64,000 nt of DNA from Diploptera punctata (GCA_030220185.1 JASPKZ010007285.1:172001-236000); one strand, 5' to 3'; positions 10,671 to 19,713 are shown, counted from the first letter of the stretch. Numbers and translations: made by a program. The notes: generated from the letters alone by a model not told the origin.

Positions 10671-11168
10671 TTATTTGAACACTCTGTATGTTGTATACAG
10701 CTGCATTCTTCGTGTAAAGATTGGATTAGTTGAGAACATGTTATCAAACAACAAGCTTGTCTGTTTAAACAGACGCCTCTGGGTTCAATCCCCGGTCTGA
10801 TAGAAAGCCAACAAATTCATCCCCAGAGATCATGTTAAGCTTATTATGTGCCTTCATCAATCGATAAACACACGTTGTACTGGGTGTTTATTGGTTTCAT
10901 TCCCACGACGCTTCTACTGTACAGACAGCTTCTTCATTTTAGGAACGGTCGAGCGAGATCAAAATAAATGGTAAATTCGTTATTTTGAGTTATCCATAAA
11001 AGAATAGCGCCGTGCGCTGTTATGTTTGCCCGGGAATCTACTTATCCCGATCTTCTTGGTATCAATGAAAGACAAAAATGGCTGTTGTGAGTTACCCGTA
11101 AAATATAAACATACGCTGTCGCGGACTTTTTTGTAGAGTTTTTTGAGATATTCAATTCTGTGTACATT
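10671..11168. other. unclassified; isolated tRNA B-box-like motif
   Basis: No gene seen. GGTTCAATCCC at 10782-10792 matches an internal pol III B box, inside a short palindrome (tgtctgtttaaacagac). No A box at the right distance could be assigned, so at most a worn SINE head. Confidence 0.3.
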
Positions 11169-11279
11169 AATTTGGTTTATTTGTTATGGTGTAGGCAGCA
11201 TAAGCCATTAAAGCGTACAAAAAGAGAAATATTTTTAACTTTTTTTTACTACCAAGGGCGATTTTAAGGGTGCAGGGGT
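11169..11279 (+). repeat. direct repeat of 11980-12088
   Basis: AATTTGGTTTATTTGTTATG through AGGGCGATTTTAAGGGTG occurs here and again at 11980-12088 in the same orientation with few differences. It is the sequence next to the hAT insertion site, so the locus flank has been duplicated. Confidence 0.75.
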
Positions 11280-11448
11280 TATGCTATTGATAGCATATGT
11301 TTACATTCTTTACGTAAGACTGTAAAAATGTATATTTTAGTCTATTTTTAAGAGCCTATTTTGAATTTTATAGTGCCTATATTAATGATTTTAGTGCCTT
11401 TTTTGCCTCCTACCTGTTTTGAATTTTTAAGTGCCTAACTTATGATAC
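11280..11448 (-). repeat. inverted copy of the hAT left end and its flank (12090-12275)
   Basis: About 170 bp matching the reverse complement of 12090-12275, including the flank gagtatcataa outside the hAT element. About 13 bp of the hAT terminal repeat is missing at the junction. Because flank and element are both copied, this is a rearrangement of the locus rather than a second transposition. Confidence 0.7.
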
Positions 11449-11462
11449 TCAACCCCTAAAAA

Positions 11463-11680
11463 AATAAGTAAAGTATTCCCACTACAGGCCTCAGGAGACC
11501 CTTGGGGTAGTGGGAGGTTAAGGCTCGCACTATTTCTAGACAATCGGCATTTGATGTCAGCCCTGCGTGACGGCCGCCTTTACCCCAGAACAAGCGCCTA
11601 GTACTCATTTCCGTTAGAGGCTGATCGACCCCAGGGCCATAGTGCCGCCAGAAGGTTTGGGTCAGTTTATAAATCCTGCC
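11463..11680 (-). mobile_element. S1 SINE body, without tRNA head
   Basis: Matches the body of S1 in minus orientation, from aaagta-tcccac at the 3' end to the position where the tRNA-like head should begin. It meets the full plus-strand S1 at 11681 head to head. Confidence 0.75.
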
Positions 11681-11978
11681 GCCGTAGCGTAGTGGTTAAG
11701 GCACTGCGGTACAAGCCGGAAGGTCGAGGGTTCAAGTCCCGGTGGGGTCAGGATTTTTAAACTGACCCAAACCTTCTGGCGGCACTATGGCCCTGGGGTC
11801 GACTTAGCCTCGAACGTAAAATGAGTACCAGACGCTTGTTCTGGGGGTAAAGGCGGCCGTCAAGCAGGGCTGACAACCCGGCTGACATCAAATGCCGATT
11901 GTCTAGAAAAAGTGGGAGCCCTAACCTCCTATTACCCCAAGGGCCTCCGGGCCTGTTGTGGGATCACTTTACCTTTTT
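11681..11978 (+). mobile_element. S1 tRNA-derived SINE, full-length
   Basis: The head GCCGTAGCGTAGTGGTTAAG contains an A box (TAGCGTAGTGG), and GGTTCAAGTCC is the B box. The rest is a family-specific body ending in ggatcactttacctttttt. Pol III transcription from the internal boxes and LINE-supplied retrotransposition are family knowledge. Other copies: 18317, 20356 and 58736 (all minus) and the headless 11463. Confidence 0.85.
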
Positions 11979-11979
11979 T

Positions 11980-12088
11980 AATTTGGTTTATTTGTTATGG
12001 TGTAGGCAGCATAAGCCATTAAAGCGTACAAAAAGAGAAACCTTTTAAACTTTTTTTACTACAAAGGGCGATTTTAAGGGTGTAGGGG
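11980..12088 (+). repeat. direct repeat of 11169-11279
   Basis: Second copy of the flank segment. It leads uninterrupted into the hAT target site at 12095, so this is probably the original copy. Confidence 0.7.
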
Positions 12089-12200
12089 TCGAGTATCATA
12101 ACTAGAGTGCGGATGTTAGACACTTAAAAAATTCAAAATAAGCAGGCAAAAAAGGCACTAAAATCATTAATATAGGCACTATAAAATTCAAAATAGGCTC

Positions 12201-12410
12201 TTAAAAATAGACTAAAATATACATTTTTACAGTCTTACGTAAAGAATGTAAACATATGCTATCAATAGCATAGGAAGATATAAGAGACGAATTTGGAACT
12301 TGGTTTGCCTTTTTACAAAGAGCATACTTATGTTTTGCAGTGCGTACGTGCTGCGAAACATGACACTTCTTCACGCAATTTACTGAAATTTTACACACTT
12401 TGCAAAACAA
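12201..12410 (-). pseudogene. hAT transposase N-terminal zinc finger fragment
   Basis: The frame reads FCKVCKISVNCVKKCHVSQH then VRTAKHKYAL: Cys-x2-Cys followed by spaced His residues, a BED/CGGBP1-like DNA-binding finger typical of hAT N-termini. The frame opens at a TTG, and a stop and shift lie just upstream where the sequence SSDG would precede the finger, so the reading frame is broken. After about 45 codons it runs into the AT-rich terminal region. Confidence 0.65.
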
Positions 12411-12652
12411 CCGTCACTTGAGAATATTTCCGCGCCAAATTCTTTCACGAAATTGGTCAGTTTGTCTTACTGTTTACTGTTGTCCGTTCTTATGGCACAG
12501 TAAAACAACTGTTCTAATGGTAAAAAAAAACCACATACATTTGTCGCTCCACTTTATCTTTTAAATACCTGTCTGTGAACGAGGACTACAAACTGAATTC
12601 AGTGTTACCAACATCAAAAATAATATTTCCAGTCACTTAAAATGTTTCTATG

Positions 12653-12969
12653 CAATGATCCAAATTTTGAAATTTTACATATTTGTGATAAGGGTAAGAA
12701 GTTAGATCTTTTGGAGGCTGTAGAAATTAATGAATTTAAAAGTAGTAAAAAACTGTTAAATTCTCAACTTGATTTGAATGAATCCCCTTTGTTAAATTTA
12801 AAAATTTAAATAAATATTGTTGTATTGTTGCTTAGATCAGTTGGAACACAATTCATAATTTGTTAACATGTCTGAAGAAGGTACAGTGTACCGAAACAGC
12901 TGTCACTGAATTATATAATAAATATGAAAATCAAATAAAACTACGTTTTATTTTTATTTAATTAATAAA
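12653..12969 (+). mobile_element. P1 PLE 3' fragment inside the hAT element
   Basis: Starts at gatccaaattttgaaat (coding DPNFEILH-CDKGKKLDLLEAVEI, then FKSSKKLLNSQLDLNESPLL), passes the hammerhead-like core at 12872-12904 and ends in the AT-rich terminal part. 5'-truncated and younger than the hAT insertion. Confidence 0.75.
12872..12904 (+). ncRNA. hammerhead-ribozyme-like motif (P1)
   Basis: CTGAAGA, GGTAC-AGT-GTACC hairpin, GAAAC, AGCT, GTC. Identical in core to the 2330 copy. Confidence 0.5.
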
Positions 12970-13212
12970 TGATATGTGTCATGAAGTTTGTCCATTCAAT
13001 TAATTTCACTGAAATACTAAGTTAATTTCGAGAAAAAGTTGCAAATAGGCATTTATAGGCATTGTAAGCTGAAATAAGCATTTACAGGCAAAATTAACTT
13101 CATGGAAAACAACTCTAGGGTCGTTGGTATGAACTTATATGAAGTCACTTTCACAATATCTATAATAAATAACTGTAGGCATTTTCCCTAACATCCGGTC
13201 TCTAATCAAAAC

Positions 13213-14004
13213 TCTCCTATATCCTATGTTCATCTCAGGAACCTCCTCAACATTTTGCAAAACAACGCATCACATTTGGGGTTTGCAGTGAAAGACCTGC
13301 TCTTGGGGAGAACACTACGTATAACCAATATGGTTTACCTGAAAGAAGATATTTTTAAAAACGCTCCTGTGGCCGCCATATTTGTTTTCCCTTAACTCAA
13401 TTGTATAAATGCAATTTTATTAAAAATTTTAATGAATGTATGTATATTTCGTGAACCATCATAATTGAATCATAAATTTGACTTGCAGAGAAACTCAGTT
13501 AGTTTGCGCAGTTCCTGCGTGACGGACAAGATATTTTCTAAAATAAATGCCAATCAATATCACTGCTATAACTGCTACTATATTTTAAGACAAAAATATT
13601 AGGATTTGAAATGTTACCAAATCCGTGGGATAACTTGGGTAGTTTTGTTCACACCTCATTGCATTTTACCTGAAAGAGATTTTGTTCTCCGTATGGGGTG
13701 ATCCACCCTCTTCCGGTCATTTTACACAGAGGGTGGTTCTCAAATTGGTTTCGGAAGGCGTTCTTCACATTGCCATGTCAGGTAATCTCTCAGTTTGTTC
13801 TTTCCAGCTTAATGACTTCATTTACTTCCAAATTGTCTGCTATTCCACGGCCTTCTTGATCATCTGTTTCCCTGTCGACACTGTACCACATCTTCCAACT
13901 TCACACCTTCCTCCACTTTTTGTATAAATTACAGTCGTAATTCTACAACTTCCTACTTTTCTTTACTTAAACCTCCATTTCTTAACCACTGATTATGATT
14001 TGCT
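13213..14004. other. no recognisable feature
   Basis: Unique-looking AT-rich DNA. The 81-codon frame at 13682 has no recognisable domain. Confidence 0.45.
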
Positions 14005-14285
14005 ATTGAAACGATATCAAAGAAAAGAGAAGAAACTCAACACAGAAATAAGACAACTAAAAGTAGAGAAATTAAACACAACAATAGTGAAATACAGAAC
14101 AAACTGGAAAGAACACTTAGTAAGGATGATTGAGAATAGAATACCAAAAGCAGCATACAATTATTCACCATGGGGAAGAAGAAGCTTGGGAAGACCAAGG
14201 AAAATATGAAAACAGTAGCAATTTGGGGCCGGAACAGGCTAGTAAATATGCCTAAACCGTGACGAAGAATAAGAAGAAGAAACAG
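14005..14285 (+). mobile_element. LINE-F 3' fragment (copy 2)
   Basis: The 69-codon frame encodes KLNTEIRQLKVEKLNTTIVK, YRTNWKEHLVRM and YNYSPWGRRSLGRPRK, then the end CGGAACAGGCTAGTAAATATGCC, TAAACCGTGACGAAG and a GAA-type tail. More open than copy 1. Confidence 0.75.
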
Positions 14286-14579
14286 ATTGAAAAAAAAACG
14301 AACAGGTGTTTATATATGTCAGTGAAACATGCACTTTGTAAAAGACCGATATGTCAAGACTGACAAGGGAATTCTCAATCGTTGCATGCCGGAAACTATC
14401 TTGAGATTTCTACCAAAGAACCGTTCCGATGTACCAAGGTCGCGTTCAATACATTTTCCACAGCAATCTAACTATATTAATGTCAAACATATTCACAATA
14501 TATATTATATTAATTATGTATATTGACTGCCAATATTTTGGACTTACACTAAAAGATAAAGTAGAATAGTCCTACAACT
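14286..14579. other. no recognisable feature
   Basis: AT-rich spacer between a LINE tail and an S2 insertion. Confidence 0.4.
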
Positions 14580-14592
14580 CAATTGTATTAAT

Positions 14593-14940
14593 TTTTCCGA
14601 TTGAGGGTCTTTCCACTTTTCAGCGGTTGCCCTTTTACCAGCCGTCTGCTGGCCCTTCACATCCACATGTGTCAATCACAGAGGTGGATGATCAACAGCC
14701 AGTGTAGGGGTGACATGTGGTTAGCATGTCGAGTCCCCCAGCCGTTAGAGCTGGTTCCTCAACCTGGAGCTGCTACTTATTGTAGCTACCCAATTGCCTC
14801 ACGATGCTGGGTGGACACCGGTCCCATACTGGCCGAAATACCATGAGAAAATTTCTTCCCCCATGGAGACTCGAACCAGCGCAAGTCCCGTAGCTCTGCG
14901 CCAAGGCTTCCTGCCTTAACCGCTCGGCTACGGCGCGGGA
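14593..14940 (-). mobile_element. S2 tRNA-derived SINE with TSD
   Basis: On the minus strand the head CCGCGCCGTAGCCGAGCGG holds an A box (TAGCCGAGCGG), and the B box is GGTTCGAGTCT. The body ends CCCTCAATCGGAAAA. The flanks AATTGTATTAAT at 14581-14592 and 14942-14953 are an exact 12-bp TSD, which defines both ends. Related copies at 20858 and 55557. Confidence 0.9.
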
Positions 14941-14967
14941 CAATTGTATTAATAAGTTGTTAAATCA

Positions 14968-15127
14968 ATTGAGTTGGTGTTTACTTGATGAAAATCCATA
15001 TCTATTAATTAAATAAAGATATAACACAGTTTTATTTGATTTTCTTATTTATTAAAATATAATTCAGTTATTTAATTATATCTTAAAAATATGAAGATCA
15101 AATAAACCTGTAAGTTTTATTTTTATT

Positions 15128-15129
<2 letters not shown>
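14968..15129. mobile_element. P1 PLE terminal remnants, inverted
   Basis: Contains the reverse complement of the P1 terminal segment (atggattttcatcaagtaaa and caactcaattgatt) followed by shortened forms of the other terminus in both orientations. Coding and hammerhead parts are lost. Confidence 0.55.

Positions 15130-15182
<53 letters not shown>
15130..15182. repeat. (TA)n microsatellite
   Basis: About 26 TA repeats, bordering the inverted-repeat element to the right. Confidence 0.95.
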
Positions 15183-15191
<9 letters not shown>

Positions 15192-15429
15192 TTGACATTT
15201 GGCAATGAATGCAAATATGATATGAAAAGAAAAATGAATGCTTGAGTCGGGATTTGAACTCGAGTATCTATATACAAGCGTTACTGCTATAAAGTAAATA
15301 TTCTCTTTAATAATTTGCTTAACTGTTATGTTAGCCGCTAGATGCAGTCGGAAGATCTTTCCGCTACCTCTTGTGTGAATTGAGAATACAACATGTAGTA
15401 TAAGAAAATTGTATGTTTGTGTTGGAATT

Positions 15430-15503
15430 CTTGGGTAGCTCAGTTGGTTAGAGCGCTAAAGGTACAGACATTAGAGACTCGAGTTCAAATCCCGACTCAA
15501 CCA
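15430..15503 (+). pseudogene. tRNA-like sequence (SINE head or tRNA pseudogene)
   Basis: TAGCTCAGTTGGTTAGAGC gives an A box and a paired D arm, and GTTCAAATCCC is the B box. The anticodon arm pairs only CTAA/TTAG around an 11-nt loop, and the acceptor pairs five of seven, so it is not a convincing functional tRNA. Confidence 0.5.
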
Positions 15504-15520
15504 TTCATTTTTCTTTTCAT

Positions 15521-15557
<37 letters not shown>

Positions 15558-15574
15558 AATGATAAGAAAAATAA

Positions 15575-15647
15575 ATGCCTGGACGGGATTCGAACCCGGA
15601 TCTCTGAGTCTGTACCTCAGTGTGATATCCATTACACTACCAGGCGA
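15575..15647 (-). pseudogene. tRNA-like sequence with good anticodon stem
   Basis: On the minus strand GCCTGG/CCAGGC pairs as acceptor, GTG/CAC as D stem, CTGAG/CTCAG as a perfect anticodon stem with loop GTACAGA, and GGTTCGAATCC is the B box. The anticodon would be ACA, unusual for Cys, so I favour a tRNA-derived SINE head or pseudogene over a working tRNA. Confidence 0.45.
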
Positions 15648-15779
15648 ATCCAATTCAAACACTTATTTTTCTTATATATGTATTATACTCTCCATTATTA
15701 CTAGATGTCGCGAGAACTCGGTCTTCACCGCCATCTAGCAGCTGACTATATCAAGTAAGCAAATTAAAGAGAATATTTT

Positions 15780-15785
<6 letters not shown>

Positions 15786-15813
<28 letters not shown>
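15786..15813. repeat. (TA)n microsatellite
   Basis: Right-hand TA tract bordering the tRNA-like inverted-repeat element. Confidence 0.9.
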
Positions 15814-15817
<4 letters not shown>

Positions 15818-16164
15818 AAATTTTTCTAACTAAAACAGTGTTCAATATGTATTTTCTATTTCTTATTGTAGCATTTTTAATTAAATATGGGTTAGATAAT
15901 TTTTCCACTCTATAGACATGTATCGTGTTTACACAGAATTCCGGATTAAATTCTTAATATTCCGTCAGTAGCATGCTATTTTTCATTCACATTTGTTGTA
16001 TGTGTTTCCAATAGGATGAGAGATTAATGAGATAATAAAGTTAATTGCATCAAGATGTACATTATTAGTTTTTTTGTTTCTTTTTGTTTTTTACCCATCA
16101 ATTTGTAGTTTGTGGGTTAGATCTCTAATCGGGGCAACTATTCAATTAAAAATAGGAATTAGAT
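15814..16164. other. no recognisable feature
   Basis: AT-rich spacer; nothing supported. Confidence 0.4.
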
Positions 16165-16745
16165 GCCCGAAGAATCAAACATAGGCTCAATTCTGCAAAT
16201 CCATGTTATTATACATTACAGGGACTCTTGTCGTCCAAACGTCTCTCGAAAAACAACTGAAAATATATAAAACTGTTATTCTCCCAGTTGCATTATATGG
16301 ATGCGAAACATGGACTCTTACTTTTAAGGAGGAGAAAAGGTTACTAGCATTTGAGAATAAAGTTCTAAGATTTGCTTTGTTTTTTTTTATAAAAAAGAGA
16401 TGGACAGACAGGCGAATAAAGAAGACTACATATCAGTAATCTATATGATTTTTGTGGGTAATCAGATATAATAAGAACAGGTAAGTCCCATAGATTGCGA
16501 TGGGCAGAACGTGTGTCACGAATGGGGAGTTACGGAGGGCATGTAAGCTTATTGTAGGAAAATCAGAGGGAAAACGCCCAGTTGGTAGACCAAGAATGAG
16601 ATGGAAAATTTAACCATGATTTGAGGGAAGTAGATTATACAGGGGATGATTGGAAAACATTAGCTCAGAATAGGGATGCATGGAAAGCGTATGTCCGCGC
16701 GGCCATGAACCTACGGGTTTGATAGTGTCAGTCAATTAGTAACAT
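16165..16745 (+). mobile_element. LINE-A 3' fragment, degenerate
   Basis: Follows the family from the SGNACYYALQ region (worn), through KIYKTVILPVALYGCETWTL and GRPRMRW, to the YVRAAMNLRV end and ttagtaac tail. A frame of 78 codons (16203-16439) survives, with frameshifts after FENKVL. Confidence 0.8.
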
Positions 16746-17390
16746 TATTAACTGTAACGTCACTCTTTACACTGACTGTATATGAACTCTGCACTGTAAT
16801 CCTGTATTGATTGGAGAGGGAAATCTGTTATCAGGGGGTATATTTAGTGTCATGTGGGTTAAGTTGGCAGTCCACAGAACCTTGTAGAGTTTTTTTTTTT
16901 TTTCCAACTGTCCGGGGACATGGGGCTAATTGCAGTTCACAACTTTTATCTGCGCAAGCTCATTAGAGATGAGAAATTGTGGCAATTTCCTGCATCAACT
17001 ATTAAACTCGCTCTGTTTTGCTTTTATCATAATTTGTACTTGTTGTTTATGCGCATGCGCTAACTATCCAATTACCACTTTCATAATGAATAATTGGCTG
17101 ATAATTTCACGCCATGTTTTCTTTATATTGCAATCACTTTCAGATTCCCTTGTGGTTTCCATTCCATTTACTTGGTCTAATCTCTCACAGGTACTTTTCT
17201 ACTTGCCACGCACCACCCAGGCCTTACAGTTGTTGGACCCGTCAATAAAAAAGCCCTTAAACTATGGTTCGTACACATATTTTTGAACACAAAAGGACAT
17301 GGAGGTCCTCCCTGAATGAGAGATCAGCTCAATGTCACGGCCTCAACCCAGACAACACGACATGGAGACGAAACACACACACAGACAGAT
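16746..17390. other. no recognisable feature
   Basis: Unique-looking DNA. The 118-codon frame at 16930-17286 shows no domain, and I do not call it a gene. Confidence 0.4.
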
Positions 17391-17443
17391 CCATGCTATG
17401 TCAGAGATTGTCTAACTATAACATCGTTTAAAAAAAACTAAAA

Positions 17444-17706
17444 AAATGAATTAAGGAATAAAACTATACGAGAAGAATTAAATGTATATAAAATTGAAGA
17501 TAAAATCAGCGAAAATAATAAGAAATGGGCAGAACACTTAATGAGAATGAACAACGAAAGAATACCAAAAAGAACCTTCCTGTATAATCCCAGAGGAACA
17601 AGAGATGTTGGCCGACCACGCAGAAGATGGACTCCACTTTTAACTTCGCCGGAATAGGCTGCATAGCCTAAACCTTATAGTAGAAGAAGAAGAAGAAGAA
17701 GAAGAA
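17444..17706 (+). mobile_element. LINE-N 3' fragment with TSD
   Basis: Encodes ELRNKTIREELNVYKIEDKI, KWAEHLMRMNNERIPK and TRDVGRPRRRW, then GGAATAGGCTGCATAGCCTA and (GAA)n. AAATGAATT occurs at its start and again right after the GAA tail (17707-17715), a probable TSD showing that it landed in the PLE remnant. Confidence 0.7.
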
Positions 17707-17715
17707 GAAATGAAT

Positions 17716-17919
17716 TGAGTTGGGCTTTCACGGTAGCAGTTGCTATGATGATCTTGAAGAAGATTTCTGGGCTGTAGGCCGTGGTCTCGAGACTTGAAGT
17801 TCCCCGATGTGTCTTGAGACAACCCTTGAGGATGCCAGACGCAGTCTCTGGCGAAACGTTGGGGAACTTCAAGCCTCGAGACCACGGTCTACAGCCCGGA
17901 AATCCTCTTCAAGATCATC
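17716..17919. mobile_element. PLE-type inverted terminal fragment with hammerhead-like core
   Basis: Arms of about 60 bp pair: 17741-17806 (gatgatcttgaagaagattt...ccgtggtctcgag) with 17862-17919. Between and within them lies TTGAGGA, a hairpin GCCAGA/TCTGGC, then GAAACGTT (17829-17862). This resembles PLE hammerheads except that the first core base is T instead of C. Flanks AAACTAAA in LINE-J suggest target duplication. Confidence 0.5.
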
Positions 17920-17931
17920 ATAAAACTAAAT

Positions 17932-18255
17932 CCATCCATAGTAATTCTGCCCGAGGGCAGGTCTTTCACTGCAATCATAGCATTTTCATGCTATGCTTGC
18001 AGCTTTACTAGGGAATTCTAGGTGTGGTAGCTTCCCGTTGCTTTCCACACCGGTGAAGGATGATTATAATGATAAGGATAATGGCCATATGATTTCGGGG
18101 ACCGATTGGGCCTTAAAGTTTTCCTGACATTTGTCTTACAGGTGAGGAAAAACCCCGATAAAAACCTCACCCAGAAAAACTGTCCCGACCGGGGATCGAA
18201 CCCGGGCCCGCTGCGTGACAAAGCAGCACGCTACCTCGAGACCACAGCGGTGGAC
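17932..18255 (-). mobile_element. S3 tRNA-derived SINE with TSD
   Basis: The minus-strand head TCCACCGCTGTGGTCTCGAG has a degenerate A box. GGGTTCGATCCCCGG holds the B box. The body includes gtgaggtttttatcggggtt and ends ATTACTATGGATGGA. The exact 12-bp TSD ATAAAACTAAAT is at 17920-17931 and 18256-18267. Other copies at 53176, 56660, 57790 and 58096. Confidence 0.9.
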
Positions 18256-18316
18256 ATAAAACTAAATAATTTTCTAATAAACAAACTAACTGATACACTT
18301 TATTGACAGAATTCTT

Positions 18317-18615
18317 TTAAAAAAGTAAAGTGATCCCACAACAGGCCCGGAGGCCCTTGGGGTAGTAGGAGGTTAAGGCTCCCACTTTCTCTAGACAATC
18401 GACACTTTATGTCAGCCGGGTTGTCAGCCCTGCGTGACGGCCGCCTTTACCCCAGAACAAGCGTGTGGTACTCATTTCCATTAGAGGCTGAGTCGACCCC
18501 AGGGCCATAGTGCCGCCAGAGGATTTGGGTCAGTTTAAAAATCCTGACCGCAACGGGACTTGAACCCTCGACCCTCCAGCTTGTAGCTCAGTGCTTTAAC
18601 CACTACGCTACGTTA
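18317..18615 (-). mobile_element. S1 tRNA-derived SINE
   Basis: Full S1 in minus orientation with its B box (GGTTCAAGTCC on minus) and a worn A box. Inserted into the 3' UTR of the interrupted LINE-J. Confidence 0.85.
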
Positions 18616-18641
18616 ACAATTAATAAATTTAATTATTTATG

Positions 18642-18808
18642 AAGACGCCCAGTTGGTAGACCAAGAATGAGGTGGGAGAACAACATTAACTATGATTTGA
18701 GGGAAGTAGATTATACAGGGAATGATTGGAAAGCATTGGTTCAGGATAGGGATATATGGAGAGCTTATGTCCGCGCGGCCATGAACCTACGGGTTCGATA
18801 GTGACAGT
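18642..18808 (+). mobile_element. LINE-A 3' fragment
   Basis: Begins within KRPVGRPRMRW and ends YVRAAMNLRVR stop, gatagtgacagtgaa. Only about 165 bp, inserted in LINE-J 3' UTR. Confidence 0.85.
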
Positions 18809-19017
18809 GAAGATAATATTAAGATTAAGAAATATTTTCATTTGTTTAAATATTGTATAACAGTAAAATTAATTTTTACGTCTCATTATTTTTCTTTGTT
18901 TTCTTATATAGTCTACCAACAATTTAATTTATCTTGCTTGAATACATTTTATTATTAGTTTTATTCTTAATCTTACCTAACATTAACTGGTTGCATTATA
19001 GATATATACCCTAAATG

Positions 19018-19285
19018 TCGGATTTCACTCAATTTTGGATAATATGTACCTCGGTCTATTTTATTAAGATATACCAAGTTTCGTTGTGAAACTTCGGAAA
19101 TTGTGACCGCTAATAGCTGGTTTCGCCAAAAGAGGTAATTGTATTACGCCAGTTTTCCCCGTGTATAATGCATAGCTTAAACTGGCGTAATAATATTACC
19201 TCTGTTGGTGAAACCGACCCTAAGAGTGATTTTTAAATGTTCACTTCAGGTGAAATCCCACACCTAACGGTTTTAGAGGGTCCAA
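19018..19285 (+). repeat. R6 dispersed repeat, copy 1, split by a hairpin MITE
   Basis: Shares TTTCGTTGTGAAAC, a gaccgcta block, and ttcaggtgaa..cacctaa with copies at 19385, 36700, 39190 and 59837 (minus). Unclassified and non-coding. Interrupted at 19119-19215. Confidence 0.6.
19119..19215. mobile_element. 97-bp hairpin MITE inside R6
   Basis: Near-perfect inverted repeat: GGTTTCGCC, AGAGGTAAT, ATTACGCCAGTTT against AAACTGGCGTAAT, ATTACCTCT, GGTGAAACC, with a 20-24 nt centre. Flanks gaccgctaa and gaccctaa may be an imperfect 8-9 bp TSD. No coding capacity. Confidence 0.6.
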
Positions 19286-19384
19286 TTGTGAGTCTAAGCC
19301 ATCCAAGGACCCATTGAAACACACAAAAAATTTCTTCAAAATGCATCTTTTTTTTTTTTTTTAATTTCGCATTTCAAGTAAACC

Positions 19385-19540
19385 TCCACTTATAACAGTC
19401 GGGTTTCGATGATTTTTGGATAGTACATACCACCGTTTATTTTAATAATATATTTCGAGTTTTGTTGTGAAACATCGAAAATTGCGATCGCTAGAACGAT
19501 TTTCAAATTTTCGTTTCAGATGAACTCATACAGCTAATTA
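19385..19540 (+). repeat. R6 dispersed repeat, copy 2
   Basis: Aligns with copy 1 over gatgatttttggatagtac, gttttgttgtgaaacatcga and gcgatcgctagaac. Confidence 0.6.
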
Positions 19541-19604
19541 TTTTTAACATAATACATAACGACTAAACACTTGCCGCATCTGAAAAACTGGCCTGGCACG
19601 TATG

Positions 19605-19612
19605 GTGGATAA

Positions 19613-19659
<47 letters not shown>

Positions 19660-19713
19660 TTTATTTTAGCTGGCAGAGTTAAGGCCATAAGGCCTTCTCT
19701 TCCACTCAAATAG
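19605..19713 (-). mobile_element. LINE-J 3' end with (AAT)n tail
   Basis: (AAT)n at 19611-19652, then ttagctggcagagttaaggc and ccttctcttccactc, the reverse complement of the LINE-J terminus GAGTGGAAGAG..GGCCTTAACTC. Only the last about 60 bp of the element. Confidence 0.75.

Larger units (their letters stand above)
12103..13204 (-). mobile_element. hAT-superfamily DNA transposon, internally deleted
   Basis: The ends are TAGAGTGCGGATGTTAG (12103) and the reverse complement of TAGAGACCGGATGTTAG (ending 13204), fitting the hAT YARNG start. The flanks ATCATAAC (12095-12102) and ATCAAAAC (13205-13212) are an 8-bp TSD with one mismatch, the hAT size. Inside are an N-terminal zinc-finger remnant of a transposase (minus strand) and a later P1 PLE (12653-12969). 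The catalytic part of the transposase is absent, so it cannot move itself. Confidence 0.85.
15215..15785. mobile_element. tRNA-like inverted-repeat element bounded by (TA)n
   Basis: The outer arms match inversely: aaatattctctttaataatttgctta near 15293 and agcaaattaaagagaatattt near 15758, plus a gctagatg/catctagc pair. The inner arms match too: gaaaagaaaaatgaatg with gagtcgggatttgaactcgag near 15222-15262 against 15478-15520. A third (TA)n lies at the centre (15523-15555). Either a foldback transposon that captured tRNA sequence or inverted SINE copies. Confidence 0.5.
17391..19010 (+). mobile_element. LINE-J copy interrupted by several insertions
   Basis: Segments 17391-17443, 18256-18316, 18616-18641 and 18809-19010 line up in order with 3800-4130 of the LINE-J copy (ctatgtcagag..ctaactataacatc, then aataaacaaactaact, then ttaattatttatg, then aatattgtataacagtaaaatt). 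Between them lie a PLE remnant with LINE-N inside it, an S3 SINE, an S1 SINE and a LINE-A tail. Only C-terminal coding and 3' UTR remain. Confidence 0.8.

Noticed and set aside
15430..15647. Functional tRNA genes
   Set aside because: Boxes A and B are present but acceptor or anticodon arms are defective, and they lie in an inverted-repeat, TA-bounded element; kept as tRNA-like pseudogenes.
16930..17286. 118-codon frame as a host gene
   Set aside because: No domain, no splice context, ordinary composition for random AT-rich DNA.
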